This document shows, piece by piece, positions 1-8,693 of a stretch of DNA of 64,000 nucleotides (its first letter is position 1; each line of letters begins with the position of its first letter). The DNA comes from Brevundimonas lutea (GTDB lineage: Bacteria > Pseudomonadota > Alphaproteobacteria > Caulobacterales > Caulobacteraceae). The notes below the pieces were generated by a model that saw only the letters and a list, made by a program, of their open reading frames with translations, was not told the DNA's origin and made no database searches. The DNA is taken from contig NZ_QUOQ01000003.1 of NCBI RefSeq assembly GCF_003704105.1, forward strand, positions 602,088-666,087, read 5' to 3'. A program made the translations under genes and the position numbers.

Positions 1-9
1 CGCGCTGAC

Positions 10-34
10 GGAACTTCCCTCGGTTCAGACGGTT
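10..34 (+). promoter_or_regulatory. candidate general-stress (EcfG/SigT-like) promoter
   Basis: GGAAC, then 16 bases, then GGTT, about 80 bases before the topoisomerase start. The alphaproteobacterial EcfG/SigT consensus is GGAAC-N16/17-CGTT, so this is a one-base variant. The same variant recurs four more times in this window at stress-type genes, which supports it. Confidence 0.45.
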
Positions 35-114
35 AGCCGCTCGCCCCTTCATCGCGAGCCCCCAATGGCCCAGGTCGTCGCCGCCCTCCGCTCCGCCTCC
101 CGAGTTCCGGTCTG

Positions 115-1134
115 ATGGCGCGTGACATGGGCCCCGTGGCGGACGACAAGCCCCAAGTCCCCGAGGGCCTGACCTACTGTTCGGATGAGCAGCGCGGCTT
201 CGGCCGCAAGATGACCTCGGCCGGGTTCCGCTACCTCGACCGCGACGGCAAGGTCATCAAGGACAAGAAGATCACCGCCCGAATCGACGCCCTGGCCATT
301 CCGCCGGCCTGGACCGATGTGTGGATCTGCCCCCGCGCCACCGGCCACATCCAGGCCACCGGCCGGGACGTGAAGGGGCGCAAGCAGTACCGCTATCACG
401 CCGACTGGAGCCGCCACGCCTCGGAATCGAAGTTCGACCGGCTGGCCGATTTCGCCCGCGCCCTGCCGAAACTCCGCACGCAGGTCGAAACCGATCTGAA
501 CAAGCGCGGCGTGACGCGTGAGAAGGTCACGGCCACGGCGGTGCGGCTGCTGGAGATCACCCTGATCCGGGTCGGCAACGCCGAATACGCCAAACAGAAC
601 CGCAGCTATGGCCTCACCACTCTCCACAAGCGCCACATCGAGGTCGAGGGGACGGGCCTGACTTTCGAGTTTCGGGGCAAGAGCGGCAAGGACCACTCGG
701 TCAGCGTCCGCGACCGGCGGCTGTCCACGGTGATCAAGAGCCTGCGCGACCTGCCGGGCCAGCAGATCTTCAAATACCGCACCGCCGACGGCGACCTGTG
801 TCCGCTGACCTCGGACGACGTGAACGCCTATATCCGCGCCGTGCTGGGCGAGCAGTATTCCGCCAAGGACTTCCGCACCTGGGCCGGCACCGTGTCGGCG
901 GCGCGGGCGCTGCGCGACATGGAGGCGGCGACCTCGAAGACCGACGCCAAGAAGAAGATCACCGTCTGCGTGAAGGCGGTGGCGGGGCTGCTGGGCAACA
1001 CCCCCGCCGTCTGCCGGTCGTCCTACGTCCACCCCAGGGTGTTCGAGCTCTATGAGAGCGGCGAGATCGCCAAGGCCCTGCCCGGCTCCGAAACCAAGGG
1101 GTTCGAGGCGGCGCTGATCAAGGCGCTGGCGTAA
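115..1134 (+). CDS. DNA topoisomerase IB (poxvirus-like)
   Basis: Bacterial type IB topoisomerase of 339 residues. It relaxes supercoils by nicking one strand through a 3'-phosphotyrosyl link. Seen: the N-terminal domain with YRYHADW, the catalytic-core segment KDFRTWAGT near residue 255, and the active-site tyrosine in SSYVHP at about residue 304. Length fits the bacterial family. The start is the first ATG after an upstream stop; a second in-frame ATG four codons on is possible. It stands alone, preceded by a stress-type promoter candidate, so general-stress control is plausible but inferred. Confidence 0.93.
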   Translation: MARDMGPVADDKPQVPEGLTYCSDEQRGFGRKMTSAGFRYLDRDGKVIKDKKITARIDALAIPPAWTDVWICPRATGHIQATGRDVKGRKQYRYHADWSRHASESKFDRLADFARALPKLRTQVETDLNKRGVTREKVTATAVRLLEITLIRVGNAEYAKQNRSYGLTTLHKRHIEVEGTGLTFEFRGKSGKDHSVSVRDRRLSTVIKSLRDLPGQQIFKYRTADGDLCPLTSDDVNAYIRAVLGEQYSAKDFRTWAGTVSAARALRDMEAATSKTDAKKKITVCVKAVAGLLGNTPAVCRSSYVHPRVFELYESGEIAKALPGSETKGFEAALIKALA

Positions 1135-1135
1135 A

Positions 1136-1279
1136 TCTCCTCCCCGTTCCGCAGGAATGGGGAGGTGGCAGGGCGCAGCCGTGACGGAGGGGCGCGACGG
1201 CGAAGCCGGCGCTCGTGGTCAGCAGCCCCTCCACCGCTACGCGGTCCCCCTCCCCATCGCTGCGCGACAGGGAGGAGAG
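1136..1279. repeat. intergenic inverted-repeat element, about 140 bp
   Basis: The two halves are imperfect inverted copies. The left half starts TCTCCTCCCC and contains ATGGGGAGGTGG and GGAGGGGC. The reverse complement of the right half starts TCTCCTCCCT and contains ATGGGGAGG and GGAGGGGC. It fills the gap between the converging topoisomerase and tdh genes, where a folded transcript could end both. I recall similar elements between genes in Caulobacterales; copy number must be checked genome-wide. Confidence 0.6.
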
Positions 1280-1285
1280 GGTCAG

Positions 1286-2344
1286 TTACGCCGCCCGCTG
1301 GATATCCCAGTCCAGCACCACCTTGCCCGACTGACCCGACTTCATGGCCTCGAAGCCCTGGCGGTACTGGTCGTAGGGCAGTTCGTGGGTGATCAGGGGC
1401 GTGAGGTCGAGGCCGGCCTTGAGCAGGCCCAACATCTTCCTCCAGGTGGTGAACATCTCGCGCCCATAGACGCCCTTGATGGTCAGGGCCTTCAGGATGA
1501 TCGCGCCCCAGTCGGTTTCCATCGGTTTGGACGGAATGCCCAAGAGCGCCAGACCGCCGCCCATGATCAGGGTGTCGACACATTGTTTGAAGGCGATCGG
1601 GCTGCCCGACATCTCCAGCGCCACGTCGAAACCGACCTTCATGCCCAACTCGTGGATGACGTCGTGCAGGTCTTCCTTGGTGGTGTTCACCGTGCGCACG
1701 CCCGGCGCGACCTTCTGGGCCAGCTCCAGGCGATAGTCGTTGATGTCGGTCAGGACCACGGTCCGCGCCCCGGCCTGACGCGCCACAGCGGCGGCCATCA
1801 TGCCGATGGGGCCCGCGCCGGTGACCAGCACATCCTCACCCAGCAGATCGAACTGCTGGGCCGTGTGCACCGCATTGCCGAACGGATCGAGGATCGAGCC
1901 GATCTGATAGGGCACGTCCTCGGGCAGCTCGATAACGTTGAAGGCCGGGGCCACGACATATTCCGCGAACCCGCCCTGGCGGTTGACGCCGATGCCCATG
2001 GTCGCCGGATCGAGGTGGAAGTGCCCGGCGCGGGCGGCCTCGGAGTTCAGGTCGATGACATGGCCCTCGACCGAGACGCGCTGGCCGACCTTCAGCCGGC
2101 GATCCACGTCCTTGCCGATCTCGACGATGTCGCCGGCGAACTCGTGGCCGGTGATCATGGGCACGGGCACGTTCTTCTGGGACCACTCGTCCCAGTTCCA
2201 GATGTGGATGTCGGTGCCGCAGACCGAGGCGCGCTTGACCTTGATCAGCACATCGTCCGGACCCGGCGTCGGCACCGGCGCCTCGATCAGGTCCAGCCCC
2301 TCTTCGGGCCGCATCTTGGCCAGGGCCTTCATGGTTTGGGTCAT
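1286..2344 (-). CDS. tdh: L-threonine 3-dehydrogenase
   Basis: Oxidises L-threonine to 2-amino-3-ketobutyrate with NAD+, the substrate of the adjacent Kbl. 352 residues, medium-chain dehydrogenase fold. Seen: catalytic zinc motif VCGTDIHIWNWD near residue 42, TGHEFAG near 66, NAD-binding GAGPIGMMAA near 177. Oddity: the loop that in E. coli Tdh carries four structural-zinc cysteines reads here as HVIDLNSEAARAGHFHLD, with no cysteine, so the structural zinc site appears absent. Overlaps the kbl stop by four bases (ATGA), a translationally coupled two-gene operon. Confidence 0.95.
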   Translation of the reverse strand: MTQTMKALAKMRPEEGLDLIEAPVPTPGPDDVLIKVKRASVCGTDIHIWNWDEWSQKNVPVPMITGHEFAGDIVEIGKDVDRRLKVGQRVSVEGHVIDLNSEAARAGHFHLDPATMGIGVNRQGGFAEYVVAPAFNVIELPEDVPYQIGSILDPFGNAVHTAQQFDLLGEDVLVTGAGPIGMMAAAVARQAGARTVVLTDINDYRLELAQKVAPGVRTVNTTKEDLHDVIHELGMKVGFDVALEMSGSPIAFKQCVDTLIMGGGLALLGIPSKPMETDWGAIILKALTIKGVYGREMFTTWRKMLGLLKAGLDLTPLITHELPYDQYRQGFEAMKSGQSGKVVLDWDIQRAA

Positions 2345-3534
2345 CTGATCACTCCAAGTTCCTTGCCCGCCGTGGTGAACGCGTCCACCACGCGGTCGAT
2401 CTGGTCGAAGGTATGCGCCGCCGACATCTGGGTGCGGATCCGGGCCTGGCCGCGGGGGACGACGGGGAAGCTGAACCCGATCACATAGACGCCGAGCTCC
2501 AGCGCGCGGGCGGCGAAATCCTGGGCCAGCTTGGCGTCGTGCAGCATGACCGGGATGATCGGGTGTTCGCCGGGCAGCAGTTCGAAGCCCGCCTGGGTCA
2601 TCGCCGCGCGATAGCGGCCGGCGTTGGCGAAGAGCTGTTTGCGCAGGGCGTCGCCCTCCCCGCCCCCGGCGATGCGGATGGCTTCCATGGAAGAGCCGCA
2701 GACGGCCGGCGCCAGGGCATTGGAGAACAGATAGGGCCGCGCCCGTTGCTTCAGCAGGGCCACGACCTCCTCGGTCGCGCAGATGAAGCCGCCCATCGCC
2801 CCGCCCAGGGCCTTGCCATAGGTGCCGGTCAGGAAGTCGATCTCGACCCCGTGGTGCGCATACGACCCCCGTCCCTGCGGCCCCAGAAAGCCCGTGGCAT
2901 GGCAGTCGTCGACCATGATCAGGGCGTCGTATGTGTCGGCTAGCGCCCGGATGTCTTTCAGCTTGGCGATATAGCCGTCCATCGAGAAGACGCCGTCGGT
3001 GGCGATGACGATGGTGCGCGCGCCGTCGGCCCGGGCGGCCTTCAGCTGGCTTTCCAGCTCATCCATGTCGGAGTTGGCGAAGCGATAGCGCTTGGCCTTG
3101 CACAGCCGCACGCCGTCGATGATCGAGGCATGATTCAGGCTGTCCGAGACGATGGCGTCCTCAGCGCCCAGCAGCGGCTCGAACAGCCCGCCGTTGGCGT
3201 CGAAGGCGGCGGCGAACAGGATGCAGTCCTCGAAGCCCAGGTATTGGGCCGTCGCCGCCTCCAGTTCCTTGTGGATCTCCAGGGTGCCGCAGATAAAGCG
3301 CACTGAGGCCGTGCCCGCGCCCCACCGCTCCTGCGCCGCCAGTCCCGCCTGCACCACCCGGTCGTCGCCGGCCAGGCCCAAGTAGTTGTTGGCGCAGAAG
3401 TTCAGCACCCGCTTGCCGGCGACCTCGATCTCCGGCCCCTGGCGCGAGGCGATCACCCGCTCCGGCTTGGTCAGGCCCTGGCTGTCGATCTCGGCGAGTT
3501 CGGCGCGGATGCGGTCGTGGAAGGCTTGGGTCAT
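2341..3534 (-). CDS. kbl: glycine C-acetyltransferase (2-amino-3-ketobutyrate CoA ligase)
   Basis: PLP enzyme that cleaves 2-amino-3-ketobutyrate with CoA to glycine and acetyl-CoA, the second step of threonine degradation. 397 residues, the usual length for the alpha-oxoamine synthase family. Seen: FCANNYLGLAG near residue 46, substrate and PLP region DDCHATGFLG near 208, and the PLP-lysine motif TGTYGKALGGAMGG near 240. First gene of kbl-tdh. The 320-base region upstream carries repeated GGAGTCCAAC boxes that may be part of its control. Confidence 0.95.
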   Translation of the reverse strand: MTQAFHDRIRAELAEIDSQGLTKPERVIASRQGPEIEVAGKRVLNFCANNYLGLAGDDRVVQAGLAAQERWGAGTASVRFICGTLEIHKELEAATAQYLGFEDCILFAAAFDANGGLFEPLLGAEDAIVSDSLNHASIIDGVRLCKAKRYRFANSDMDELESQLKAARADGARTIVIATDGVFSMDGYIAKLKDIRALADTYDALIMVDDCHATGFLGPQGRGSYAHHGVEIDFLTGTYGKALGGAMGGFICATEEVVALLKQRARPYLFSNALAPAVCGSSMEAIRIAGGGEGDALRKQLFANAGRYRAAMTQAGFELLPGEHPIIPVMLHDAKLAQDFAARALELGVYVIGFSFPVVPRGQARIRTQMSAAHTFDQIDRVVDAFTTAGKELGVIR

Positions 3535-3600
3535 GGCGGGGGGAATAGGCGGTTTTCAGCGAGGGGTGAAGCGGCGGCGGTCCAAGAAAAAATGAGTCCA

Positions 3601-3710
3601 GGAGTCCAACTCGCCCGGGCGGGTGCTGGCCTTTCGTCATAGATTTCCGTGCATTGGGAGGCCAAGCTGGTGTCGGCGGGGTTGGACTCCGCGTGCTTTC
3701 GGAGTCCAAC
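3601..3710. repeat. three GGAGTCCAAC boxes, two forming a 10-bp inverted repeat
   Basis: This lies in the 322-base gene-free stretch between the lipoprotein stop and the kbl start. GGAGTCCAAC occurs at 3601-3610; GTTGGACTCC at 3681-3690 and GGAGTCCAAC at 3701-3710 form a perfect inverted repeat with a 10-base spacer. No T-run follows, so a simple terminator is unlikely; operator or structured leader for kbl are alternatives. Confidence 0.5.
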
Positions 3711-3856
3711 CGGATCACCGCGGGGTCCGGCGGGAGGCTGAGTTTGCGATCGTCCATTCCGACATCATGACGCATTCCTGTCGGGAGGCGGCGATACGGG
3801 CGCTGCCTTTGCTGAGTGGTCCGCCCGGCTTGGGAGATGGCGAACCAAATGCGGGA

Positions 3857-4759
3857 TTAGGCGGCCGTTTCCGACGAGGCAGGGTCCGGCGACGCCTCCG
3901 GCTCGGCCACCGCACGGAACGGCGACACGCGGATGCGTCGACCGCAGGGCGTCAGCGGGCTGGCCAGGGTCAGAGCGGCGTCGGCGCCCGCAAGGCGGAC
4001 CTCGATCCGCGCCGCCTCGGGGCATTCGGTCTCGCCAAGATACTCGGCGGGAATGGCGGTGGAGGCGATGTCGAAGAAAGCCTCCGACCCCTCGCCGGAC
4101 GGCGCCAGCGTGACCACCGCCGGCTGGTCCTCGGCGCGGAAATAGTTGGAGGGGGTATTCTCGGACCGAACGGTGGTGATGACCTCGCCCTCGGCGTCGA
4201 GCAGCCGCACGCCAGGATAGCCGATGACCGCGCAGGCGGCGGGTCCGGCGTTGCGCAGACCAAGCACCAGCACCCGGTTGCCGGCGCCCGCGTCGCCGCC
4301 GGCGCGGGTCAGGCGCAGGTTGGAGGCCGCGCAGGCGGGCGCCGATCCCGCCGGCAGGGTGATCGGGGCGGGCGCCGCGACCGCGTCGGCCGGTCGCGAG
4401 CAGCGGGCGATCGGGTCGTCGGACGGTTCGGGCCCGGTGCTGCGGCCGAGCATGCCCGTCTCCTGGCCGTCGCGGCTGGCCGTCCACCACTCAAGGCCGC
4501 CCCCGACATAGCGCGCGCCCGAAGCGGACGGCGCGATGGTCAGGGTCGCGTCGCGCCCTTCCCAGGTCACCACGGCGGTGTTGGCATCGGGATAGCGGGC
4601 GATCACCGTCTGCCCGCCTTCGCAGCTATAGCTCACGGGCGCGCCGCCGGTAGGCGTCGGCCCGGGCGTCGGCTCCGGAGGCGGCGGCGCGGGGGCAGGC
4701 GCCTCGCGCTCACAGCCCGCCAGGGCCAGGATCATCAGTCCCGCCAGAACACGACGCAT
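3857..4759 (-). CDS. lipoprotein with MliC-like and DUF4232-like domains
   Basis: The chosen ATG gives a short signal peptide ending in the lipobox LALAGC, so the protein is lipidated, probably on the outer membrane facing the periplasm. After a Pro-rich linker, residues of about 50-120 (YSCEGGQTVIARY, GGLEWWT) resemble MliC, the inhibitor of C-type lysozymes. The C-terminal half (CAASNLRL, GPAACAVIGYPGV, paired cysteines) resembles DUF4232. The longer open frame upstream (to 4864) overlaps the DUF418 gene and lacks a sensible start. The fusion suggests protection from host or predator lysozyme; only the MliC part carries that implication. Confidence 0.8.
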   Translation of the reverse strand: MRRVLAGLMILALAGCEREAPAPAPPPPEPTPGPTPTGGAPVSYSCEGGQTVIARYPDANTAVVTWEGRDATLTIAPSASGARYVGGGLEWWTASRDGQETGMLGRSTGPEPSDDPIARCSRPADAVAAPAPITLPAGSAPACAASNLRLTRAGGDAGAGNRVLVLGLRNAGPAACAVIGYPGVRLLDAEGEVITTVRSENTPSNYFRAEDQPAVVTLAPSGEGSEAFFDIASTAIPAEYLGETECPEAARIEVRLAGADAALTLASPLTPCGRRIRVSPFRAVAEPEASPDPASSETAA

Positions 4760-4812
4760 TGCATCCTCACCGAACACTGCTGCGCTAACGCCGCGCACCG
4801 GCCCCGGTTGCC

Positions 4813-6036
4813 TCAGCGTCGCAGGGGCTGGAGTTTGCGATAGGCGAGGCTGCGCCACAGCCATTCAGCCGGTCCGAAGCGGAAATGCTTGAGCCACAGG
4901 GCGCTGAACACGCACAGCCCCGCGAACACCGCGATCCCGAACAGGTTCATCCCGATCGGCGTCCTCAGCGGGGACCCCGTCATTAGTCCCAAGCCCCATC
5001 CGTACCAGACGAAACTGCCGATCGCACTGGCGCTCAGATAGCCGGTCAGGGCCATTCGTCCCATCGGCGCGAACAGAGTCGTCAGCCACCGCCCACCGCG
5101 CGTGATCCACAGCGAGAGCGCGGCGATATAGCCTAAGGCCGCGAGCGGCAGCCCGACATAAGCTGCTGTCACCAGTCCGCCGACAGCGCCTTCGGTGGGC
5201 ACGCCCATCATCCGCGACATGTAAACGCCGCCCAGGAGAAGGCCGCCCGGCAAAGCGACCCAAGCGATCCGCCGAAGCAGGGGCCGGTGGGCCTCAACAT
5301 CACGTAGAACGCCTCTTCGCGCTGTCCAGAAGCCGATCAGAAACAGGCCGAAAACACTCAGATCATAGACGGCGACATAGCCTGTATCGATTTGGACATG
5401 GCTGAGATAGTAGGCGACGTTGGCACGCACGAAGGCGACGTAATCGCCCCCGGCATAGACAGGCGCCGTGCTCTCAATTTGGGCGAAAACCTGTTCGGCA
5501 GTCAGGCCGGCGAGATTGGGCACGGGCGCGCCCATCACGGCCTCGACCGCGCCGACGACCAAGGGCGGCAGGATCACGAGTGTAAGACCAAGGCGCAGCA
5601 GCAGGGCGTCCGATGCGTTCCGGAACAGCAGCAGCGCCATGCCCAGCAAGGCGTAAAGGATTAGGATGTCGCCCCAGAACAAAAACGCCATGTGCAGCAC
5701 GCCGATAGCCAGCAGCAGGGTCATGCGCCACAGGTGAAACCGTGCGAACTCCGGCCCCGACCGCCCGCGCATCAGCATCATCCCGAAGCCCACGCCGAAC
5801 AGGAAGGCGAAGGCCGAGCGCGCCTTGCCCATCAGGAAGAAAAGATCGATCGCCCCCACACCCATATCGAACGGCGTGGCGGCGGCGAGGACCTGATCGG
5901 CCTTGAACAACATCACCATGCCCATCAGGTTCATGACCACGACCCCGAACAGCGCGAGCGCCCTCAGGGTATCGATCAGCGCCAACCGCTCGGTCGCCGG
6001 GCCCGCCAAAGCCTGCCGCTGGTGCTTATCCGCCAT
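4813..6036 (-). CDS. DUF418 family membrane protein (YeiB-like)
   Basis: 407 residues with many hydrophobic helices, starting ALIDTLRALALFGVVVMNL, the hallmark of the DUF418/YeiB family, and a C-terminal DUF418 block with RMALTGYLSAS and WLKHFRFGPAEWLWRSL. Inner-membrane protein; the family may transport or acylate substrates, but no reaction is established. Runs towards the lipoprotein gene with 53 bases between, possibly one transcript. Confidence 0.88.
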   Translation of the reverse strand: MADKHQRQALAGPATERLALIDTLRALALFGVVVMNLMGMVMLFKADQVLAAATPFDMGVGAIDLFFLMGKARSAFAFLFGVGFGMMLMRGRSGPEFARFHLWRMTLLLAIGVLHMAFLFWGDILILYALLGMALLLFRNASDALLLRLGLTLVILPPLVVGAVEAVMGAPVPNLAGLTAEQVFAQIESTAPVYAGGDYVAFVRANVAYYLSHVQIDTGYVAVYDLSVFGLFLIGFWTARRGVLRDVEAHRPLLRRIAWVALPGGLLLGGVYMSRMMGVPTEGAVGGLVTAAYVGLPLAALGYIAALSLWITRGGRWLTTLFAPMGRMALTGYLSASAIGSFVWYGWGLGLMTGSPLRTPIGMNLFGIAVFAGLCVFSALWLKHFRFGPAEWLWRSLAYRKLQPLRR

Positions 6037-6169
6037 GTCGTGATCCCCAACGCTCGGCGACTGTCGCGCCGCCGCGCCAATTCGGCAAGACCGCCGTTAT
6101 CGGGCGCATTCATCGCCGCGTCGCCACAGTGATCTTGCCCCCCGCCGTCCGGCCCGGCCTTATAGCGCG

Positions 6170-7303
6170 ATGAGCGGCTTCGATTTCGCCACAGCGCCCC
6201 GGATCGTCAGCGAGGACGGGGCGGCCCTGCGCCTTGCGCCCTTGCTGGCCGGGCTGGGCGTGCGGCGGCCGCTGATCGTCACCGACGCAGGTCTGGTCGC
6301 TGCCGGTCTGGTGGCGCCGGTGGTCGAGGCCCTGGTGGCCGGGGGCCTGACAGCCGTGATCCACGACGGCGTGCGGGCCGATCCGCCCGAGGCCGATTTG
6401 CGCGCTGCCGTCGAGGTCGCGCGCGGGGCCGGCGCCGACGGCGTCATTGGGCTGGGGGGCGGTTCGTCGCTGGACGTGGCCAAGCTGGCTGCGCTGTTGC
6501 TGGGGCGGGATCAGCCGCTGTCCGCCATCTATGGCGTCGGCCTCGCCCAAGGGCCCCGCGTCCCGCTGATTCAGATCCCGACCACCGCCGGCACGGGATC
6601 GGAGGTGACGCCGGTGGCCATCCTGACCACCCCCGATCATCAGAAGGCGGGCGTGTCCTCGCCCCTATTGCTGCCCGATGTCGCGGTGCTGGACGCGACC
6701 CTGACGCTGGGCCTGCCGTCGGCGATCACGGCCATGACCGGGGTCGACGCCATGATCCACGCCATCGAGGCCTTCACGTCGCGAAGGTTGAAAAACCCGG
6801 TTTCGGACAGCCTGGCGATCGCGGCGCTGAAGCTGCTGGACCGCGCCATCCGGCCGGTGATCCAGGACGGCAGGGATCTTGAGGCGCGGCGCGCCATGTT
6901 GCAGGGGTCGATGCTGGCCGGCATGGCCTTCGCCAACGCGCCGGTGGCCGCCGTCCACGCCCTGGCCTATCCGATCGGCGGGCTGTTCCATCAGCCTCAC
7001 GGCCTGACCACCAGTCTGATGCTGACGCCAGTGATGGGGTTCAACGCTCCGGCCTGCGGTGACCAGTACGCCGAACTGTCGGCGACGCTGGGCGGCGCCG
7101 CGACAGCCTCGGCCTTTATCGACAGGATGGCGGCGATCATTGCCGACATGCCGATGGCTCAGCGTCTGTCGGACGTCGGGGTGGCCGGAACAGACCTCGA
7201 CCGGATGGCCGCCGACGCGCTGAAGGTCCAACGCCTGCTGATCAACAATCCCCGCGAGGTGACCGTGGACGACGCCAGAACCCTTTACGCCCAGGCCCTG
7301 TGA
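6170..7303 (+). CDS. iron-containing alcohol dehydrogenase
   Basis: 377 residues, type III (Fe-dependent) alcohol or maleylacetate-reductase-type oxidoreductase. Seen: NAD-binding GLGGGSSLDVAK near residue 97, TTAGTGSE near 141, metal ligands in DAMIHAIEAF near 196 and in HALAYPIGGLFHQPHG near 263. Substrate cannot be read from sequence. Divergent from the DUF418 gene and followed 10 bases later by a thioesterase, so the two probably form an operon. Confidence 0.92.
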   Translation: MSGFDFATAPRIVSEDGAALRLAPLLAGLGVRRPLIVTDAGLVAAGLVAPVVEALVAGGLTAVIHDGVRADPPEADLRAAVEVARGAGADGVIGLGGGSSLDVAKLAALLLGRDQPLSAIYGVGLAQGPRVPLIQIPTTAGTGSEVTPVAILTTPDHQKAGVSSPLLLPDVAVLDATLTLGLPSAITAMTGVDAMIHAIEAFTSRRLKNPVSDSLAIAALKLLDRAIRPVIQDGRDLEARRAMLQGSMLAGMAFANAPVAAVHALAYPIGGLFHQPHGLTTSLMLTPVMGFNAPACGDQYAELSATLGGAATASAFIDRMAAIIADMPMAQRLSDVGVAGTDLDRMAADALKVQRLLINNPREVTVDDARTLYAQAL

Positions 7304-7313
7304 GACAGACGAC

Positions 7314-7745
7314 GTGACGGACACCCTGCCCCACCGCGAAGACTTCGCCGTGATCCGCCCCATTCCAACCCGGCTGGAGGATCTCGACGTCTACGGCCAC
7401 GTCAACAACGTCGTCTATTATAGCCTGTTCGACACGGCGGTGAACGCCCAGCTGATCGAGGCCGGTGTGCTGGACATGGCGACGAGTCCGGTGATCGGCC
7501 TGGTGGTCGAGACGGGGTGCCGCTTCCTGGCGTCCCTGTCATTTCCGGAGACGGTCGAGGCGGGGCTCCGGGTGACGACGCTGGGAACCTCCAGCGTCCG
7601 CTACGAGATCGGCCTGTTCCAGGTTGGCCGCGTCGATCCCGCCGCCTTGGGACACTTCGTCCATGTCTATGTGGACCGCGAGACGCGGCGGCCGACGCCG
7701 ATCCCGGAGGCCACGCGTCTGGTGCTGCAGGCCCTGACCGTCTGA
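7314..7745 (+). CDS. acyl-CoA thioesterase, 4HBT hotdog family
   Basis: 143 residues starting with GTG. The N-terminal motif RLEDLDVYGHVNNVVYY is typical of YbgC/FadM-type hotdog thioesterases, with the catalytic aspartate before YGHVNN. It would hydrolyse acyl-CoA thioesters in the cytosol; chain length is unknown. Follows the iron alcohol dehydrogenase by 10 bases, pointing to joint expression. Confidence 0.88.
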   Translation: MTDTLPHREDFAVIRPIPTRLEDLDVYGHVNNVVYYSLFDTAVNAQLIEAGVLDMATSPVIGLVVETGCRFLASLSFPETVEAGLRVTTLGTSSVRYEIGLFQVGRVDPAALGHFVHVYVDRETRRPTPIPEATRLVLQALTV

Positions 7746-7824
7746 GCCGCTTGCGCGGTCGGACGGCTCAGGCTATGTCCGCGCCTCCCAACGGCCCGCC
7801 CCTTTCCGGCGACCGTTTGCGGAT

Positions 7825-7899
7825 GGATGCGTAGCTCAGCGGGAGAGCACCTCGTTCACACCGAGGGGGTCACAGGTTCAATCCCTGTCGCATCCACCA
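7825..7899 (+). tRNA. tRNA-Val (anticodon CAC), CCA encoded
   Basis: Acceptor stem GGATGCG pairs with CGCATCC. The anticodon stem CCTCG/CGAGG encloses loop TTCACAC, giving anticodon CAC. The T arm ACAGG-TTCAATC-CCTGT is canonical, and discriminator A plus CCA are encoded. The conjugative element begins just after its 3' end, the usual chromosomal target for tyrosine-integrase elements, so this is a likely attB. Confidence 0.95.
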
Positions 7900-7922
7900 T
7901 TTAATTCAAAAGAATCAGCTAC

Positions 7923-8297
7923 TTATTCCGACAGCTTTTCGAGCGCGCCGGTTTCTGCCTGTCCAAATCGGGCTTGTGGGGCAGTAGTGGGGCAGAACTC
8001 ATCTAACTCGGTGCAAATCCGTGCGACGCGCTGAAAGCGTTTTTTCGCTTCTTTCAGGCGCTTCAGCCTGTCTTGGCCGCACCAATCAGACCCAGGAAAG
8101 CCGAACGGCATGACGCCTTTCGAAGGCGCGACGACCTGTCTCTCAGTCGACGGATACTGAGCCGAAGGGAATAGCGCCTGGGCCGCTCGAGCGGAGCTTG
8201 GATATCTGACAGGGCTTTGCCCTTTAGCCGACGCTCCAGAAGCTCGACCTCGCTTTCGTGCCTCGAACCTCGGGTTACGAGAAGACGACACCGTCAA
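7923..8297 (-). other. open frame of uncertain coding value beside the tRNA
   Basis: A 124-codon minus-strand frame with a basic, Lys/Arg/Glu-rich second half. It sits where an integrase would be expected, next to the tRNA 3' end, but I see no R-H-R-Y recombinase motif. It may be a degraded end of an element gene or noncoding. The 420 bases between the tRNA and the AlpA-like gene hold nothing else I recognise. Confidence 0.2.
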
Positions 8298-8321
8298 GTC
8301 GCCGTCACGCCTTGAACCACT

Positions 8322-8693
8322 TCAGAAATCGAAAGCGCCTTGCTCTGGCGGATGGGTCGGCTGGCGCCTTGCACGCTTTTTGATCGCCACGGTTGGCTTT
8401 TTGCGCGGACGGCCAGGCGCCCGCTTCATCATTGAGGTCGTTGGCGTCGGCGGCGGAGGCGGGACATAGCGCGGCTCCGGCAGCTGTCTTGGCGTCCGGC
8501 TACGTTTCCATTCCAGAAGTTCGCTCTGCCACCAGCCCACGCGGTTGCGGGACACCTGAACCGAAGGCGGAAAGTCCCCGGTCTTCTGCAGACGCCAGAC
8601 CGTGGTTCGGCTCAGGCCGGAGATGATCTTCACCTGGGACCACGGCAGGATCCGGTCGTCCATCTCTCCCGGCTTCGGTGTCCCCTCAGCCAT
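8322..8693 (-). CDS. AlpA-like helix-turn-helix DNA-binding protein
   Basis: Residues about 12-65 (ILPWSQVKIISGLSRTTVWR, then RVGWWQSELLEWKRSR) match the AlpA/excisionase winged-helix pattern. The tail is Pro- and Lys/Arg-rich (APGRPRKKP). AlpA-like proteins act as excisionases or transcription activators in integrated elements. The ATG chosen (MAEGTP) gives an 8-base overlap with the preceding HTH gene; a longer frame to 8741 exists. Last gene of the transfer operon. Confidence 0.75.
   Translation of the reverse strand: MAEGTPKPGEMDDRILPWSQVKIISGLSRTTVWRLQKTGDFPPSVQVSRNRVGWWQSELLEWKRSRTPRQLPEPRYVPPPPPTPTTSMMKRAPGRPRKKPTVAIKKRARRQPTHPPEQGAFDF

Noticed and set aside
7925..8300. Possible integrase gene next to tRNA-Val
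   Set aside because: No R-H-R-Y signature in any frame; kept only as an uncertain open frame.
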